Shown here: one piece after another, positions 55,832-64,000 of the stretch
How the letters are laid out: the number at the start of each line of letters is the position of its first letter
How positions within the stretch are numbered: the first letter of the stretch is position 1
Assembly: GCF_900095745.1 (NCBI RefSeq)
Contig: NZ_FMIR01000018.1
Location: forward strand, 372,001 to 436,000
DNA length: 64,000 nucleotides
Direction of reading: 5' to 3'
DNA from: Microbacterium oxydans
GTDB taxonomy: Bacteria; Actinomycetota; Actinomycetes; Actinomycetales; Microbacteriaceae
The notes under the pieces: generated by a model
What the model saw: only the letters and a program-made list of their open reading frames with translations
What the model was told of the DNA's origin: nothing
Databases searched by the model: none
Made by a program: the position numbers and the translations under genes

Positions 55832-56260
55832 ATGACCGATCGCAAGCTCGCCCTGGAGGCCTGGGAGAGCCTGTTCCGCGCGCAGCACGAGTTGTTCACC
55901 GAGATGATGTCGGACTTCGAGCACAGCGACCTGGGTCAGGCCGAGTACGACGTGCTGCTCACCGTCACCCGCTCCCCCGGCATGACCGCGCGGCTGCGCG
56001 ACATCACCGCGAACATGCTGATCAGCCAGCCGAGTGTCTCGCGCCTGGTCGACCGCATGGTCACCCGCGGACTCGTGTCCAAGTGCGCCGACCCCGACGA
56101 CGGACGCGGTGCGCTGATCCGCGCGACGGATGAAGGGGCCCGGGCGTTCCGCTCCCTCGCCACCGTGCACGGGCGCTCGATCGCCGACCGCATGTCGCGC
56201 CTCGGCGATGACGAGCTGCGCACGCTGCGCGACCTCGCGGAGAAGCTCCGCACCCGCTGA
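55832..56260 (+). CDS. MarR-family transcriptional regulator
   Basis: A 142-residue MarR protein: dimerisation helices at both ends, recognition helix NMLISQPSVSRLVDRMVTRGLV (about 64-85) and the wing KCADPDDGRGALIRATDEG with the conserved DxR-G pattern. TATTCT 6 bases before the ATG suggests a leaderless start; the frame is open upstream to 55718 but that region holds a terminator, so it is not coding. A role in control of the downstream flotillin gene is possible but unproven. Confidence 0.86.
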   Translation: MTDRKLALEAWESLFRAQHELFTEMMSDFEHSDLGQAEYDVLLTVTRSPGMTARLRDITANMLISQPSVSRLVDRMVTRGLVSKCADPDDGRGALIRATDEGARAFRSLATVHGRSIADRMSRLGDDELRTLRDLAEKLRTR

Positions 56261-56372
56261 CAAGCTGCCGCGAGAACGGCCCGCTTCCGTTTCTGGCAGG
56301 GTGGGGTGCGTACGCCCGCTGTGTCGCGGGCACGTCAGACCGCCCCCTCGGGGGGAACCAGGGAGGTCATCC

Positions 56373-57974
56373 ATGGAGATCGCCGGAATCGTCGGCATCC
56401 TCGTCATCGTCGGTATCGCAGTCGTCGTCGCCGTCGTCCTGCTGCTCATCCTGCTGCTGTTCGCACGCAGCTGGATCAAGGTCGCCCGAGCCGACGAGGC
56501 CCTCGTCATCTCGGGCCGCAAGCAGAAGGTGCAGACCGCGGTCATAGGGACCGACGGGTCGAGCCGCTCCGAGATGTCGGAGTCGCCCGTCACCGTCATC
56601 GTCAACGGCAAGTCGCTCGTCAACCCGATCACGCAGCGCCACGAGATCATCTCGCTGCGCTCGCGTCAGGTCTCGCTCAACGCCGAGGCGCAGTCGCTCG
56701 ACAGCGTGACCCTGAACGTCGACGGTGTCGCGATCGTGAAGATCGGCTCCGACCCCATCCTGGTGCGTCGTGCCGCCGAGCGCTTCGCCTCGCAGGACAA
56801 GGCGATCGAGCAGTTCACCACTGAGCAGCTCGAAGGTGCCCTCCGCGGAATCGTCGCGACCCTGTCGGTCGTCGAGCTGATGCGCGAGCGGAAGAAGTTC
56901 TCCGACCAGATCGCCGCCGACGTCTCGCAGGAGCTCGCCGAGCAGGGCCTCATCCTGGACTCGTTCCAGATCAAGGGCATCACCGACAAGGTCGGCTACA
57001 TCCAGTCGCTCGGCGCTCCCGAGATCCAGGCGAAGCGTCAGTCCGCCGAGATCTCGCAGACCAACGCCGACCGCGCGATCAACCAGAAGAACATCGCGAA
57101 CCAGGAAGCCAACCTGATCGAGCAGACCGCGCTCGACACGAACACCGCCAACTCGAACGCCGGCATCGGTCGCGCGCGCGCCGAGGCGGAGCAGGCCGAG
57201 AACCTCGCCCGCGAGCAGGCGCAGCAGGCCGTGCTGCAGCAGCAGGCCGAGAACAAGCAGGCTCAGCTCGACGCCGACGTCAAGCGCGTCGCCGACGCGC
57301 AGCGGTACGAGGCCGAGACCCGTGCTCAGGCCGAGCTCTACACCCGCGAGCGGGCCGCCGAGGCCGCCGCGATCGAGCAGGTCAAGCAGGCTGAGGCCCG
57401 CACCCGCATCGCCGAGCAGCAGGCCGAGGCCGACAAGGCCCGCGCCGCCGGTGAGGCCGCGGCTGCCGTCGCGAGCGCCACCGGTGAGGCCGACGCGCTG
57501 CGCTCGAAGGCCGAGGCCGAGGCTCACGCCCGACGCCTGCAGGCTGCTGCCGAAGCCGAAGCGATCCGCGCCGAGGGTGACGCCCGCGCCGCAGCTCTCG
57601 AGGCCGAGGCCAAGGCCATCGCCTCGAACCAGGACGCCTTCCTCTCGCAGCGCGTGCTCGAGGTGCTGCCGTCGATCATGGCCGAGTTCTCGAAGGGGTA
57701 CGCGGCGATCGGCAACGTGTCGATCATCGGCGGCTCGGGCCAGGACGGAGCGTCGGACGTCGTCGGTGCCGACAACGCCAAGGCCCTGGCCTCGGTGTTC
57801 GAGAGCGTCCACTCGGCCACCGGGCTCGACCTCGCCGGCATCATCCAGGGTCAGGCCGTCGGCCGCGGCTTCGGCGCTGGTGTCGCGGAGGCCACGCCGG
57901 CGGCACCCGCGCCGCGCGTCTCGACGCCGACCACCCCGCCGCCGCCCGCACCGCCGGCTCCGGCAGCAGAGTAA
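56373..57974 (+). CDS. Flotillin/SPFH-domain membrane scaffold protein
   Basis: A 533-residue flotillin: one N-terminal membrane helix (about 3-32), SPFH/band-7 domain (about 35-220: ARADEALVISGR and VNPITQRHEIISLRS at the start), then a long Ala/Glu/Gln/Arg-rich flotillin coiled coil (about 225-425, with repeated EA/AEAEA), and a C-terminal tail that becomes Pro-rich (APAPRVSTPTTPPPPAPP). It scaffolds membrane microdomains in other bacteria. AGGGAGGTC precedes the ATG. No NfeD partner gene is adjacent. Confidence 0.92.
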   Translation: MEIAGIVGILVIVGIAVVVAVVLLLILLLFARSWIKVARADEALVISGRKQKVQTAVIGTDGSSRSEMSESPVTVIVNGKSLVNPITQRHEIISLRSRQVSLNAEAQSLDSVTLNVDGVAIVKIGSDPILVRRAAERFASQDKAIEQFTTEQLEGALRGIVATLSVVELMRERKKFSDQIAADVSQELAEQGLILDSFQIKGITDKVGYIQSLGAPEIQAKRQSAEISQTNADRAINQKNIANQEANLIEQTALDTNTANSNAGIGRARAEAEQAENLAREQAQQAVLQQQAENKQAQLDADVKRVADAQRYEAETRAQAELYTRERAAEAAAIEQVKQAEARTRIAEQQAEADKARAAGEAAAAVASATGEADALRSKAEAEAHARRLQAAAEAEAIRAEGDARAAALEAEAKAIASNQDAFLSQRVLEVLPSIMAEFSKGYAAIGNVSIIGGSGQDGASDVVGADNAKALASVFESVHSATGLDLAGIIQGQAVGRGFGAGVAEATPAAPAPRVSTPTTPPPPAPPAPAAE

Positions 57975-57987
57975 ACACACCGTCACG

Positions 57988-58030
57988 ACAGCGGATGTCG
58001 CGACCTCGTCGGTCGCGGCATCCGCTGTTT
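57988..58030 (+). terminator. Intrinsic terminator after the flotillin gene
   Basis: ACAGCGGATG/CATCCGCTGT (57988-57997, 58019-58028) plus an inner CGCGAC/GTCGCG stem, separated by single mismatched bases, with TTT following. It is placed 14 bases after the stop. Confidence 0.7.
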
Positions 58031-58058
58031 CGTCTCTGGGACCGGGCAGACTGGACGG

Positions 58059-60614
58059 ATGACGTCCGCCGCCTTCGACCTCGCCGCCATCGGCTCGGGG
58101 CTCTCGTTCGCGGCCGCGCTCGACGAGCTGTCAGCGGCGCTCGATGTGAGCGGATCGGTGGTCGTCACCGCCCCACCCGGCACGGGCAAGACCACCCTCG
58201 TGCCTCCACTCCTCGCTTCGCGGAGCACCGGTCGCGTGATCGTCACCCAGCCGCGCCGCGTCGCCGCCCGCGCCGCTGCCCGGCGCCTCGCCCACCTCGA
58301 CGGGTCGCCCGTCGGCTCGCACGTGGGATTCACCGTCCGCGGCGAGCGCTCGGCAGGACCCGAGACGCAGGTCGAGTTCGTCACGGCCGGCGTGCTGCTT
58401 CGACGAATGCTCGATGACCCAGGGCTCGACGGTGTGGATGCCGTGATCCTCGACGAGGTGCACGAGCGCGCGCTCGAGACCGACCTCCTGGTGGGGCTGC
58501 TCTCCGAGGTGCGCGAGCTGCGGGATGACCTCGTGGTCATCGCCATGTCCGCCACCCTCGACGCGGCGCGCATCGCCGCCGTCATCGGCACGGACGACTC
58601 CCCCGCACCGGTCGTCGACCACGACGTCCCCGCCTTCCCGCTCACCGAGCGCTGGGCTCCGAGCCCCGTGCCACGCCTCGACGAGCGCGGAGTCACGTGG
58701 GGTTTCCTCGATCACGTCGCGCGCGTCACGGCATCCGCAGCCCTGAACCTGGTGCGCGAAGACCCGAAAGCCGACGTGCTGGTCTTCGCGCCAGGGGCCC
58801 GTGAGGTGTCGGAGATCGCCCGCCGCGTCCGCGACACGACCGATGCCTTCGATGTGCGGGAACTGCACGGCCAGATCCCGCCGGCCGAGCAGGATGCCGT
58901 GATCCGCGGCCGCACGCCGACGGACCTTCCGCGCATCATCGTCACGACTTCTCTCGCCGAGTCGTCGCTCACCGTGCCGGGGGTGCGCCTGGTCGTCGAC
59001 AGCTGCCTCTCGCGGCATCCGCAGCGCGACGCCGGCCGCGGCATGACGGGTCTGGTCACCACCGCCGCGTCGCGCTCGTCGTGCGTGCAGCGGGCGGGGC
59101 GCGGCACCCGTCAGGGCCCCGGCACCGTCATCCGCTGCGTCGACGAGCGCACCTACGCGGCGGCCCCCGCTCGTCCCGTGCCCGAGATCGCCGTGATCGA
59201 CCTCGCGGATGCCGCCCTGCTTCTCGCCTGCTGGGGTGCCCCGAGCGGCATCGGACTGCGGATGATCGACCCGCTGCCCGCCGAGAACCTGGCCGATGCG
59301 ATCACGGTGCTTCAGGGCCTCGGAGCCATCGATGAGGTCGGTCGCGCCACCGCCGAGGGCCGCGTCCTGGCGCGCATCCCGACCGATCCTCGTCTCGCCC
59401 GAGCGCTTCGCGACGGCAGCCCGGTCGTCGGAAGCCGACTCGCGGCCGAGGTCGTCGCGCTGGTGAGCGGCGAGCTGCGCGTCTCGGATGCCGACATCGC
59501 GCAGGCCCTCATCGCGCTGCGCGGCGGTCGGAGCCCGGAGGCCCGCGGATGGCGGGACGATGCGAACCGCCTCGAACGCATGGTCCGGGACGCGCCGGGT
59601 GTCCGGTCGGACCTCGACGGAGTCGGGCTCGTGATCGCGCTGGCGTTCCCCGGCCGGATCGCACATCGCGTCGAGCGCACCGCCGAAGGGGCGACATTCC
59701 TGCTGGCCTCCGGAACCCGGGCCGGGGTGCGGGGTCCGCTCGCAGCGGTGGAGTGGCTCGCCGTCGCCGACGTTGCGCGCGCCACTGCGCGCGCCGCGGC
59801 CGGGTCCGGCGCGATCATCCGGTCGGCCGCTGTGCTCACCGAAGCGCAGATGGAGCAGGCGGCGAGCCACCTGATGACCGACCGCGTCGAGGCGGAGTTC
59901 GTCGGAGGCCGCGTCCAGGCTCGACGCGAGCGGCGGATCGGCGCCATTCCGCGGTCCTCGGCGCCCGTGAAGGCGTCGGCACAGGAGGGCCGCGACGCCG
60001 TGCGCCGGGCGCTCCGCCGCGACGGGCTCGGTGTGTTCACCTGGTCCGACACCGCAGACGCGCTGCGCCGGCGACTCGCACTGTTGCGACGAGAGCTCGG
60101 CGATCCGTGGCCCGATGTCTCGGATGCCGGGCTGGTCGACTCCCTCGACGTGTGGCTCGCGCCCGAGCTCGATCGCCTCGCGTCCGGCACCCCCGCAGCA
60201 CGGCTGGAACTCTCGTCACCGCTCCGGCGCCTGCTGCCGTGGCCCGATGCCGTGCGCCTCGATGAGCTCGCGCCGGAGCGCCTCGAGGTGCCCAGCGGAT
60301 CCCGCGTCCGCATCACCTACCCGGAGCCCGACGGCGACCCGCACGCACGGCCGGTCGTCGCCGTGAAGCTGCAGGAGTGCTTCGGGTGGGCCGAGACTCC
60401 CAGGCTCGTCGACGGGCGGGTGCCGGTGCTGTTCCACCTGCTGTCCCCCGCCGGGCGTCCGCTCGCGGTCACCGACGACCTCGCCTCGTTCTGGTCCGGT
60501 CCCTACAGCCAGGTGCGCGCCGAGATGCGCGGACGCTACCCCCGGCATCCGTGGCCCGAAGACCCGTGGGTCGCCGTGCCGACCAAGCACACGAAGAACC
60601 GCGCGGCGCGCTGA
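58059..60614 (+). CDS. hrpB: ATP-dependent RNA helicase HrpB (DEAH family)
   Basis: An 851-residue helicase. Walker A APPGTGKTT (about 38-46), Ia VTQPRRVAARAAARRLA (61-77), Walker B/DEVH in VILDEVHERALE (128-139), motif III MSATL (158-162), helicase motif VI QRAGRGTRQGPG (about 347-358), then the HA2-like and HrpB-specific C-terminal domains. Length and order fit HrpB rather than HrpA. Cellular role in E. coli is unclear. Single gene, converging on the ABC exporter genes. Confidence 0.9.
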   Translation: MTSAAFDLAAIGSGLSFAAALDELSAALDVSGSVVVTAPPGTGKTTLVPPLLASRSTGRVIVTQPRRVAARAAARRLAHLDGSPVGSHVGFTVRGERSAGPETQVEFVTAGVLLRRMLDDPGLDGVDAVILDEVHERALETDLLVGLLSEVRELRDDLVVIAMSATLDAARIAAVIGTDDSPAPVVDHDVPAFPLTERWAPSPVPRLDERGVTWGFLDHVARVTASAALNLVREDPKADVLVFAPGAREVSEIARRVRDTTDAFDVRELHGQIPPAEQDAVIRGRTPTDLPRIIVTTSLAESSLTVPGVRLVVDSCLSRHPQRDAGRGMTGLVTTAASRSSCVQRAGRGTRQGPGTVIRCVDERTYAAAPARPVPEIAVIDLADAALLLACWGAPSGIGLRMIDPLPAENLADAITVLQGLGAIDEVGRATAEGRVLARIPTDPRLARALRDGSPVVGSRLAAEVVALVSGELRVSDADIAQALIALRGGRSPEARGWRDDANRLERMVRDAPGVRSDLDGVGLVIALAFPGRIAHRVERTAEGATFLLASGTRAGVRGPLAAVEWLAVADVARATARAAAGSGAIIRSAAVLTEAQMEQAASHLMTDRVEAEFVGGRVQARRERRIGAIPRSSAPVKASAQEGRDAVRRALRRDGLGVFTWSDTADALRRRLALLRRELGDPWPDVSDAGLVDSLDVWLAPELDRLASGTPAARLELSSPLRRLLPWPDAVRLDELAPERLEVPSGSRVRITYPEPDGDPHARPVVAVKLQECFGWAETPRLVDGRVPVLFHLLSPAGRPLAVTDDLASFWSGPYSQVRAEMRGRYPRHPWPEDPWVAVPTKHTKNRAAR

Positions 60615-60635
60615 GCAGCCACCGGAGCCGGAGCC

Positions 60636-61370
60636 TCAGCGCGTGCGACGTCGCAGCGTCAGCGCCGCGAGCACGAGGGCACCCACCGCGAAGGCCACGA
60701 CGATCAGCAGCGGGCCGAACACGTCCCAGCCCTCGTCGCCCGCGGCCACCGCGTTGATCGTGTCGATCGCGTAACTCAGCGGGAGCCAATCCGAGATGGC
60801 GTACAGCACATCCGGCATCTGGTCTCGGGGCATGAACAGGCCGCCGAGGATGATCTGCGGGAACACGAGCAACGGCATGAACTGCACCGCCTGGAACTCG
60901 GTCTGTGCGAACGCGCTGGCGAGGAGCCCGAGTGCCGTGCCGAGCAGCGCATCGACGACCGCGACCAGGCCGAGCTGCCACAGCGGCCCGTCGACATCGA
61001 GGCCGCACACCCCGACCGCGAACGACACCGTGATCACCGCCTGCAGCAGAGCCATCAACCCGAACGCGAGCGCATAGCCGAGGATGAAGTCGGCCTTCTC
61101 GAGGGGTGTGGTCATCAGACGCTCGAGTGTTCCCGACCGACGCTCGCGCAGAGTGGTGATCGACGTGATGAGGAACATCACGATGAACGGGAACAGTGCC
61201 AGGATCGCGCCGCCGAACTGGTCGAACACCCCCTCCTGGTCGCTGAACAGCCACGCGAAGAGACCGACCAGCAGGCTCGGCGCGACGAGCATCAGGGCGA
61301 TCGATCGCGGATCGTGCCGCAGCTGTGCGAGCACGCGCCCCGCGGTGGCGAGCATCCGGCGGCCGTTCAT
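60636..61370 (-). CDS. ABC-2-type exporter permease
   Basis: A 244-residue permease with six helices. It includes TLRERRSGTLERLMTTPLEKADFILGY (about 73-99), the ABC-2 coupling element, and LLVFPQIILGGLFMPRDQMPD with the LPLSYAIDTIN conserved loop (about 184-210). Its ATG overlaps the ATPase stop by 4 bases. It forms an exporter with the next gene, controlled by a TetR gene upstream. Confidence 0.89.
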   Translation of the reverse strand: MNGRRMLATAGRVLAQLRHDPRSIALMLVAPSLLVGLFAWLFSDQEGVFDQFGGAILALFPFIVMFLITSITTLRERRSGTLERLMTTPLEKADFILGYALAFGLMALLQAVITVSFAVGVCGLDVDGPLWQLGLVAVVDALLGTALGLLASAFAQTEFQAVQFMPLLVFPQIILGGLFMPRDQMPDVLYAISDWLPLSYAIDTINAVAAGDEGWDVFGPLLIVVAFAVGALVLAALTLRRRTR

Positions 61371-62149
61371 TCTCCGGCCTCCTCTCGGTGCTCCCGTGCT
61401 TCACGGCGTGATCGAGGGACGTCGGCATCGCCGCTGCGGTCCCGCTCGATCAGCGCCAGGAACGCGGACTCGGCGTCGGTCGTGCCGGTGTCGGCGAGGA
61501 GCGACGAGGGGGTGGTGTCGGCGATGATCCGCCCCTCCCGCATCAGCAGCAGCCGGTCGCAGCGCACCGCCTCGTCCATCACGTGGCTCGACACGATGAG
61601 AGTCACGCCGCGGCCCGCGAGAGCTCGGAACAGTGCCCACAGCTCGGCGCGCAGCACGGGGTCCAGCCCGACCGTCGGCTCGTCGAGCACGACCAGCTCG
61701 GGGGAGCCGATGAGCGCGACCGCGAGCGACACCCGAGTCGCCTGGCCGCCGCTGAGCGCGTCGACGCGCTGCCCCGCCTGGGCCCGCAGCCCGACCTCGT
61801 CGATCACCCTGTCCACATCGCCCTTCGGCGCCTTCAGCAGCGAGGCGAAGTACGAGAGGTTCTGGCGCACGCTGAGGTCGCCGTACACCGCAGCGCCCTG
61901 TGTGCCGTAGGCGACGCGGTGGCGGAGCTGTCGGGATCCGCCCGGCTCGCCGAGGACGGTGACATTGCCTCCGGCGATCCGCTGCACACCGACGATCGAG
62001 CGCATCAGGGTGGTCTTTCCGCATCCCGACGGCCCGAGCAGCCCCGTGATCTGTCCACGCGGGATCGTGAGGTCGATCCCGTCGAAGACCCGCACTGCCC
62101 CGCGGTGCACCCGCAGCTGCGCGATCTCGACGGCCGAGTTATTCATCAT
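61367..62149 (-). CDS. ABC exporter ATP-binding protein
   Basis: A 260-residue ABC ATPase. Walker A GPSGCGKTT (about 39-47), Q-loop YGTQGAAV, signature LSGGQATRVS (about 133-142), Walker B LVVLDEPTVGLDP (153-165) and H-loop VSSHVMDEA. ATGATG is at the start (62149/62146), and the operator palindrome covers it, so the mRNA is probably leaderless and repression is by the neighbouring TetR protein. Confidence 0.9.
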   Translation of the reverse strand: MMNNSAVEIAQLRVHRGAVRVFDGIDLTIPRGQITGLLGPSGCGKTTLMRSIVGVQRIAGGNVTVLGEPGGSRQLRHRVAYGTQGAAVYGDLSVRQNLSYFASLLKAPKGDVDRVIDEVGLRAQAGQRVDALSGGQATRVSLAVALIGSPELVVLDEPTVGLDPVLRAELWALFRALAGRGVTLIVSSHVMDEAVRCDRLLLMREGRIIADTTPSSLLADTGTTDAESAFLALIERDRSGDADVPRSRREAREHREEAGE

Positions 62150-62158
62150 GTGATGAAT
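62141..62158. promoter_or_regulatory. 18-bp palindrome over the ABC ATPase start codon
   Basis: ATTCATCA-TG-TGATGAAT is a perfect 8+8 palindrome. Its left arm contains the ATGATG start codons of the ATPase gene (minus strand). It is the only AT-rich island nearby. The TetR gene 48 bases further (62207) is in the same orientation, upstream, and its product is the probable ligand-released repressor. Confidence 0.7.
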
Positions 62159-62206
62159 TATGCGCCTACGGGTCGATCACGTCAACGGGATCCGGGGGCC
62201 GCGTGC

Positions 62207-62803
62207 TCAGTCGAAGAGGTAGCGCTGCAGGGTGGGGCCGACACGGGCGACGAGTTCGTCGACCGATGCCGCGGCGAGCGCCGGCAGTCGCAGCACGTAG
62301 CGTGCGATCAGCATCCCGGCGATCTGCGAGGCGACGAGCGAAGCGCGAAGGTCGGCGTCGTCGGCGTCGAGGCTCCCGGCGACGCGGGACAGCAGCTCAC
62401 GAGACAGGAAGCCCGCCAGCAGCGGCGTCGTGAGCCGGCTGCCGATCGCCGTGCGCAGCAGCATGACCCCTCGCCGGCGCACCTCGGGCTGCTCGAACGC
62501 CTCGAGCACGTAACGGATCAGCCGCTCGCCGACCTCGTCACGCGGACCCGCAAGGATCTTCGGCACATCGACGTCGGGTCGCAGCGGGATGCCGACGGCC
62601 TCTGCGAAGAGGTCGGCCTTGGTGCCGAAGTAGTGGTGTACGAGTGCCGAGTCGACGCCGGCTCTCGCGGCGATCGAGCGGATCGTCGCCCCGTCGTACC
62701 CCTTCTCGGCGAAGTCGTCGACCGCCGACGCGATGATGCGCGCCCGCGAATCGGAGCCGCCCCGGGGGCGCCCTCGCCGGCGCGGCGCCTTCTGCTCGGT
62801 CAT
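62207..62803 (-). CDS. TetR-family regulator of the ABC exporter
   Basis: A 198-residue repressor. The helix-turn-helix (about 18-63) reads RIIASAVDDFAEKGYDGATI and AARAGVDSALVHHYFGTKADLF, with a basic N-terminal arm KAPRRRGRPRGG. The C-terminal ligand domain is helical (TetR_C_17-like). ATG at 62803. It is the first gene of a leftward run TetR - ATPase - permease and probably binds the palindrome at 62141-62158. Confidence 0.88.
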   Translation of the reverse strand: MTEQKAPRRRGRPRGGSDSRARIIASAVDDFAEKGYDGATIRSIAARAGVDSALVHHYFGTKADLFAEAVGIPLRPDVDVPKILAGPRDEVGERLIRYVLEAFEQPEVRRRGVMLLRTAIGSRLTTPLLAGFLSRELLSRVAGSLDADDADLRASLVASQIAGMLIARYVLRLPALAAASVDELVARVGPTLQRYLFD

Positions 62804-62847
62804 GACCGCCAGCCTATGACGCGTGCCGACGGCGCGGGGCTCCACCC

Positions 62848-63603
62848 TCAGTCGAGCAGGTGGCGGAGATAGCGTGTCGGATGCTCGAGGAACGAGCGCC
62901 AGTGGTTCACGATCTCAAGATCGCCCCATTCGGCGGGACGGACTCCCCACTCCCCCACTTCGAGGATCTTCGCACCGGGCAGCGCCGCGAGCACCGGCGA
63001 GTGCGTGGCACACAGCACCTGCCCACCGTCGTCGGCGATGCGCCGCAGCACCGCGATGAGCGCCAGCGTGGAGTTGAACGACAGTGCGGCCTCCGGCTCG
63101 TCGAGACAGTAGAAGCCCGGCTCGTCGAAGCGGCTCTCCAACAGCGCGAGGAACGACTCGCCGTGGCTCATCTCGTGGAACCGCACATCGGCGCCGCCGG
63201 TCGACGGGTTGTCCTCGAGATACGTATAGAACGAGTGCATCGTCTCGGCCCGCAGGAAGAAGCCCCAGCGGTTGGCTCCCACACCGCGCTGCAGCCGGAT
63301 CCACTCCGACAACGGGGACTCGGTCGCTCGCGTGCTGTGCCGCGCCTGTCGCGAACCGCCCTCGGGCGAGAGGCCGTAGGCGAGTGCGACGCCTTCGACC
63401 AGGGTCGACTTGCCGCTGCCGTTCTCGCCCACGAGGAACGTCACCCCGGGGTCGAGATCGATCCCCTCCCGCAGCACCTGGGCGACCGCGGGAATGCTCG
63501 TCGGCCATTCCCCATCCGGCGTCGGGGCGTCGTCGTTCGGGCGCACCGCCACGACCGGCTGCTGCCGCCGTCGGCGAGAGCTCGGCTCCCAGAACGCATC
63601 CAT
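62848..63603 (-). CDS. AAA/ABC-type ATPase (COG3910-like)
   Basis: A 251-residue stand-alone ATPase. Walker A GENGSGKST (about 59-67), a short helical insertion, signature-like MSHGESFL, Walker B FYCLDEPEAALS (about 166-177) and a final H-loop CATHSPVL. Such single-domain proteins are related to SMC/RecF ATPases, with unknown partners. ATG at 63603 with GGAGGGAGC upstream; the frame is open 17 codons further. No nuclease or TOPRIM partner is adjacent, which argues against a defence system such as Gabija or OLD. Confidence 0.82.
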   Translation of the reverse strand: MDAFWEPSSRRRRQQPVVAVRPNDDAPTPDGEWPTSIPAVAQVLREGIDLDPGVTFLVGENGSGKSTLVEGVALAYGLSPEGGSRQARHSTRATESPLSEWIRLQRGVGANRWGFFLRAETMHSFYTYLEDNPSTGGADVRFHEMSHGESFLALLESRFDEPGFYCLDEPEAALSFNSTLALIAVLRRIADDGGQVLCATHSPVLAALPGAKILEVGEWGVRPAEWGDLEIVNHWRSFLEHPTRYLRHLLD

Positions 63604-63672
63604 CGTGCTCCCTCCGCGTGGTGTCAGGAGGAGGCTACCGGCATCCGCGGACACGGAGTCGGGCGGGCGCGA

Positions 63673-64000
63673 TCAGCACTCGATGACGTTGACCGCGAGG
63701 CCGCCCTCGCTGGTCTCCTTGTACTTGGTCGACATGTCGGCGCCCGTCTGACGCATCGTCTCGACGACCGCATCCAGTGAGACGTAGTGGCTGCCGTCGC
63801 CGCGCAGGGCGAGACGAGCGGCCGTGACCGCGGTCGATGCCGCGATCGCATTGCGCTCGATGCAGGGGATCTGCACGAGTCCGCCGATCGGGTCGCAGGT
63901 GAGCCCCAGGTGGTGCTCCATCGCGATCTCGGCGGCGTTCTCGATCTGACGGTTCGTGCCACCCATGACCGCGGTGAGTCCGCCGGCCGCCATCGCACAC
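63673..64000 (-). CDS. sdaA: L-serine ammonia-lyase, C-terminal part (5' end outside window)
   Basis: The last 100-odd residues of an iron-sulfur L-serine dehydratase, which deaminates serine to pyruvate. Visible motifs are [38 protein letters not shown] (two of the cluster Cys residues) and the end [13 protein letters not shown]. The true start lies to the right of the window, since the first ATG in the window is within the conserved domain. No separate beta chain is visible; single-chain type is likely. Confidence 0.92.
   Translation of the reverse strand, partial: CAMAAGGLTAVMGGTNRQIENAAEIAMEHHLGLTCDPIGGLVQIPCIERNAIAASTAVTAARLALRGDGSHYVSLDAVVETMRQTGADMSTKYKETSEGGLAVNVIEC

Noticed and set aside
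62848..63603. Possible defence-system ATPase (OLD/Gabija/SMC-like).
   Set aside because: Only a stand-alone ATPase domain is present, with no TOPRIM, helicase or nuclease partner on either side.
1..64000. CRISPR arrays, tRNA or rRNA genes, insertion sequences, prophage.
   Set aside because: No regularly spaced repeats, no cloverleaf-like sequence with CCA-adjacent features, no transposase or integrase, and no phage structural gene was recognised on either strand by reading.

Overview
The window is a gene-dense stretch of chromosome from a high-GC actinobacterium, most likely a Microbacteriaceae member (Microbacterium-like). This rests on the GC-rich third positions, many GTG/TTG and apparently leaderless starts, stop-start overlapping operons, a DtxR/IdeR-type iron box and the gene content. 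About 68 protein genes are supported, including three small ORFs. No rRNA, tRNA, insertion sequence, phage module or CRISPR array was seen. Both end genes (sbcD on the left, an L-serine dehydratase on the right) are cut by the window edges. Base composition was judged by eye only.

Left third (1-23 kb): sbcD; a DHA2-type drug efflux gene behind a small arrest-type leader ORF and a hairpin that hides its Shine-Dalgarno; a leaderless Met/Cys-rich small ORF ahead of a winged-helix regulator; an AlkA-like glycosylase; a complete ferric-siderophore uptake locus (two permeases, ATPase, lipoprotein, divergent reductase) with an iron box; rtcB preceded by a 32-codon ORF and an intrinsic terminator; a second exporter; an M20 peptidase; a MerR regulator with its divergent oxidoreductase; thrC; ogt; and an Erm-type 23S rRNA methyltransferase with its own leader peptide and alternative hairpins.

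Middle (23-45 kb): a LuxR/histidine-kinase two-component pair; an ArsR-CDF metal pair with a palindrome over the start codon; SDR and arginase-family enzymes; a CNNM/HlyC protein; a TerC transporter behind a convincing yybP-ykoY manganese riboswitch; a GntR/desaturase divergent pair; and two ABC export clusters. In the second cluster a TetR gene sits between two different ABC systems in one overlapping five-gene run. An epoxide-hydrolase-like gene and its divergent WYL regulator follow.

Right third (45-64 kb): a glycan-utilisation locus made of a LacI regulator, GH78 alpha-L-rhamnosidase, GH99-like/WbsX hydrolase, a CUT1 ABC importer, and a divergent secreted parallel beta-helix protein. The palindrome CTAAACGTTTAG lies in the central divergent promoter and a near-copy precedes the LacI gene, so one regulator probably controls the whole locus. 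Beyond it are a MarR regulator, a flotillin/SPFH protein, the HrpB helicase, a TetR-controlled ABC exporter, an AAA ATPase and the serine dehydratase fragment.

The most interesting theme is translational and RNA-level control: two candidate ribosome-arrest attenuators on antibiotic-resistance-type genes, a candidate Cys/Met-responsive leader, a manganese riboswitch, a small ORF plus terminator before rtcB, and several operators built over start codons.
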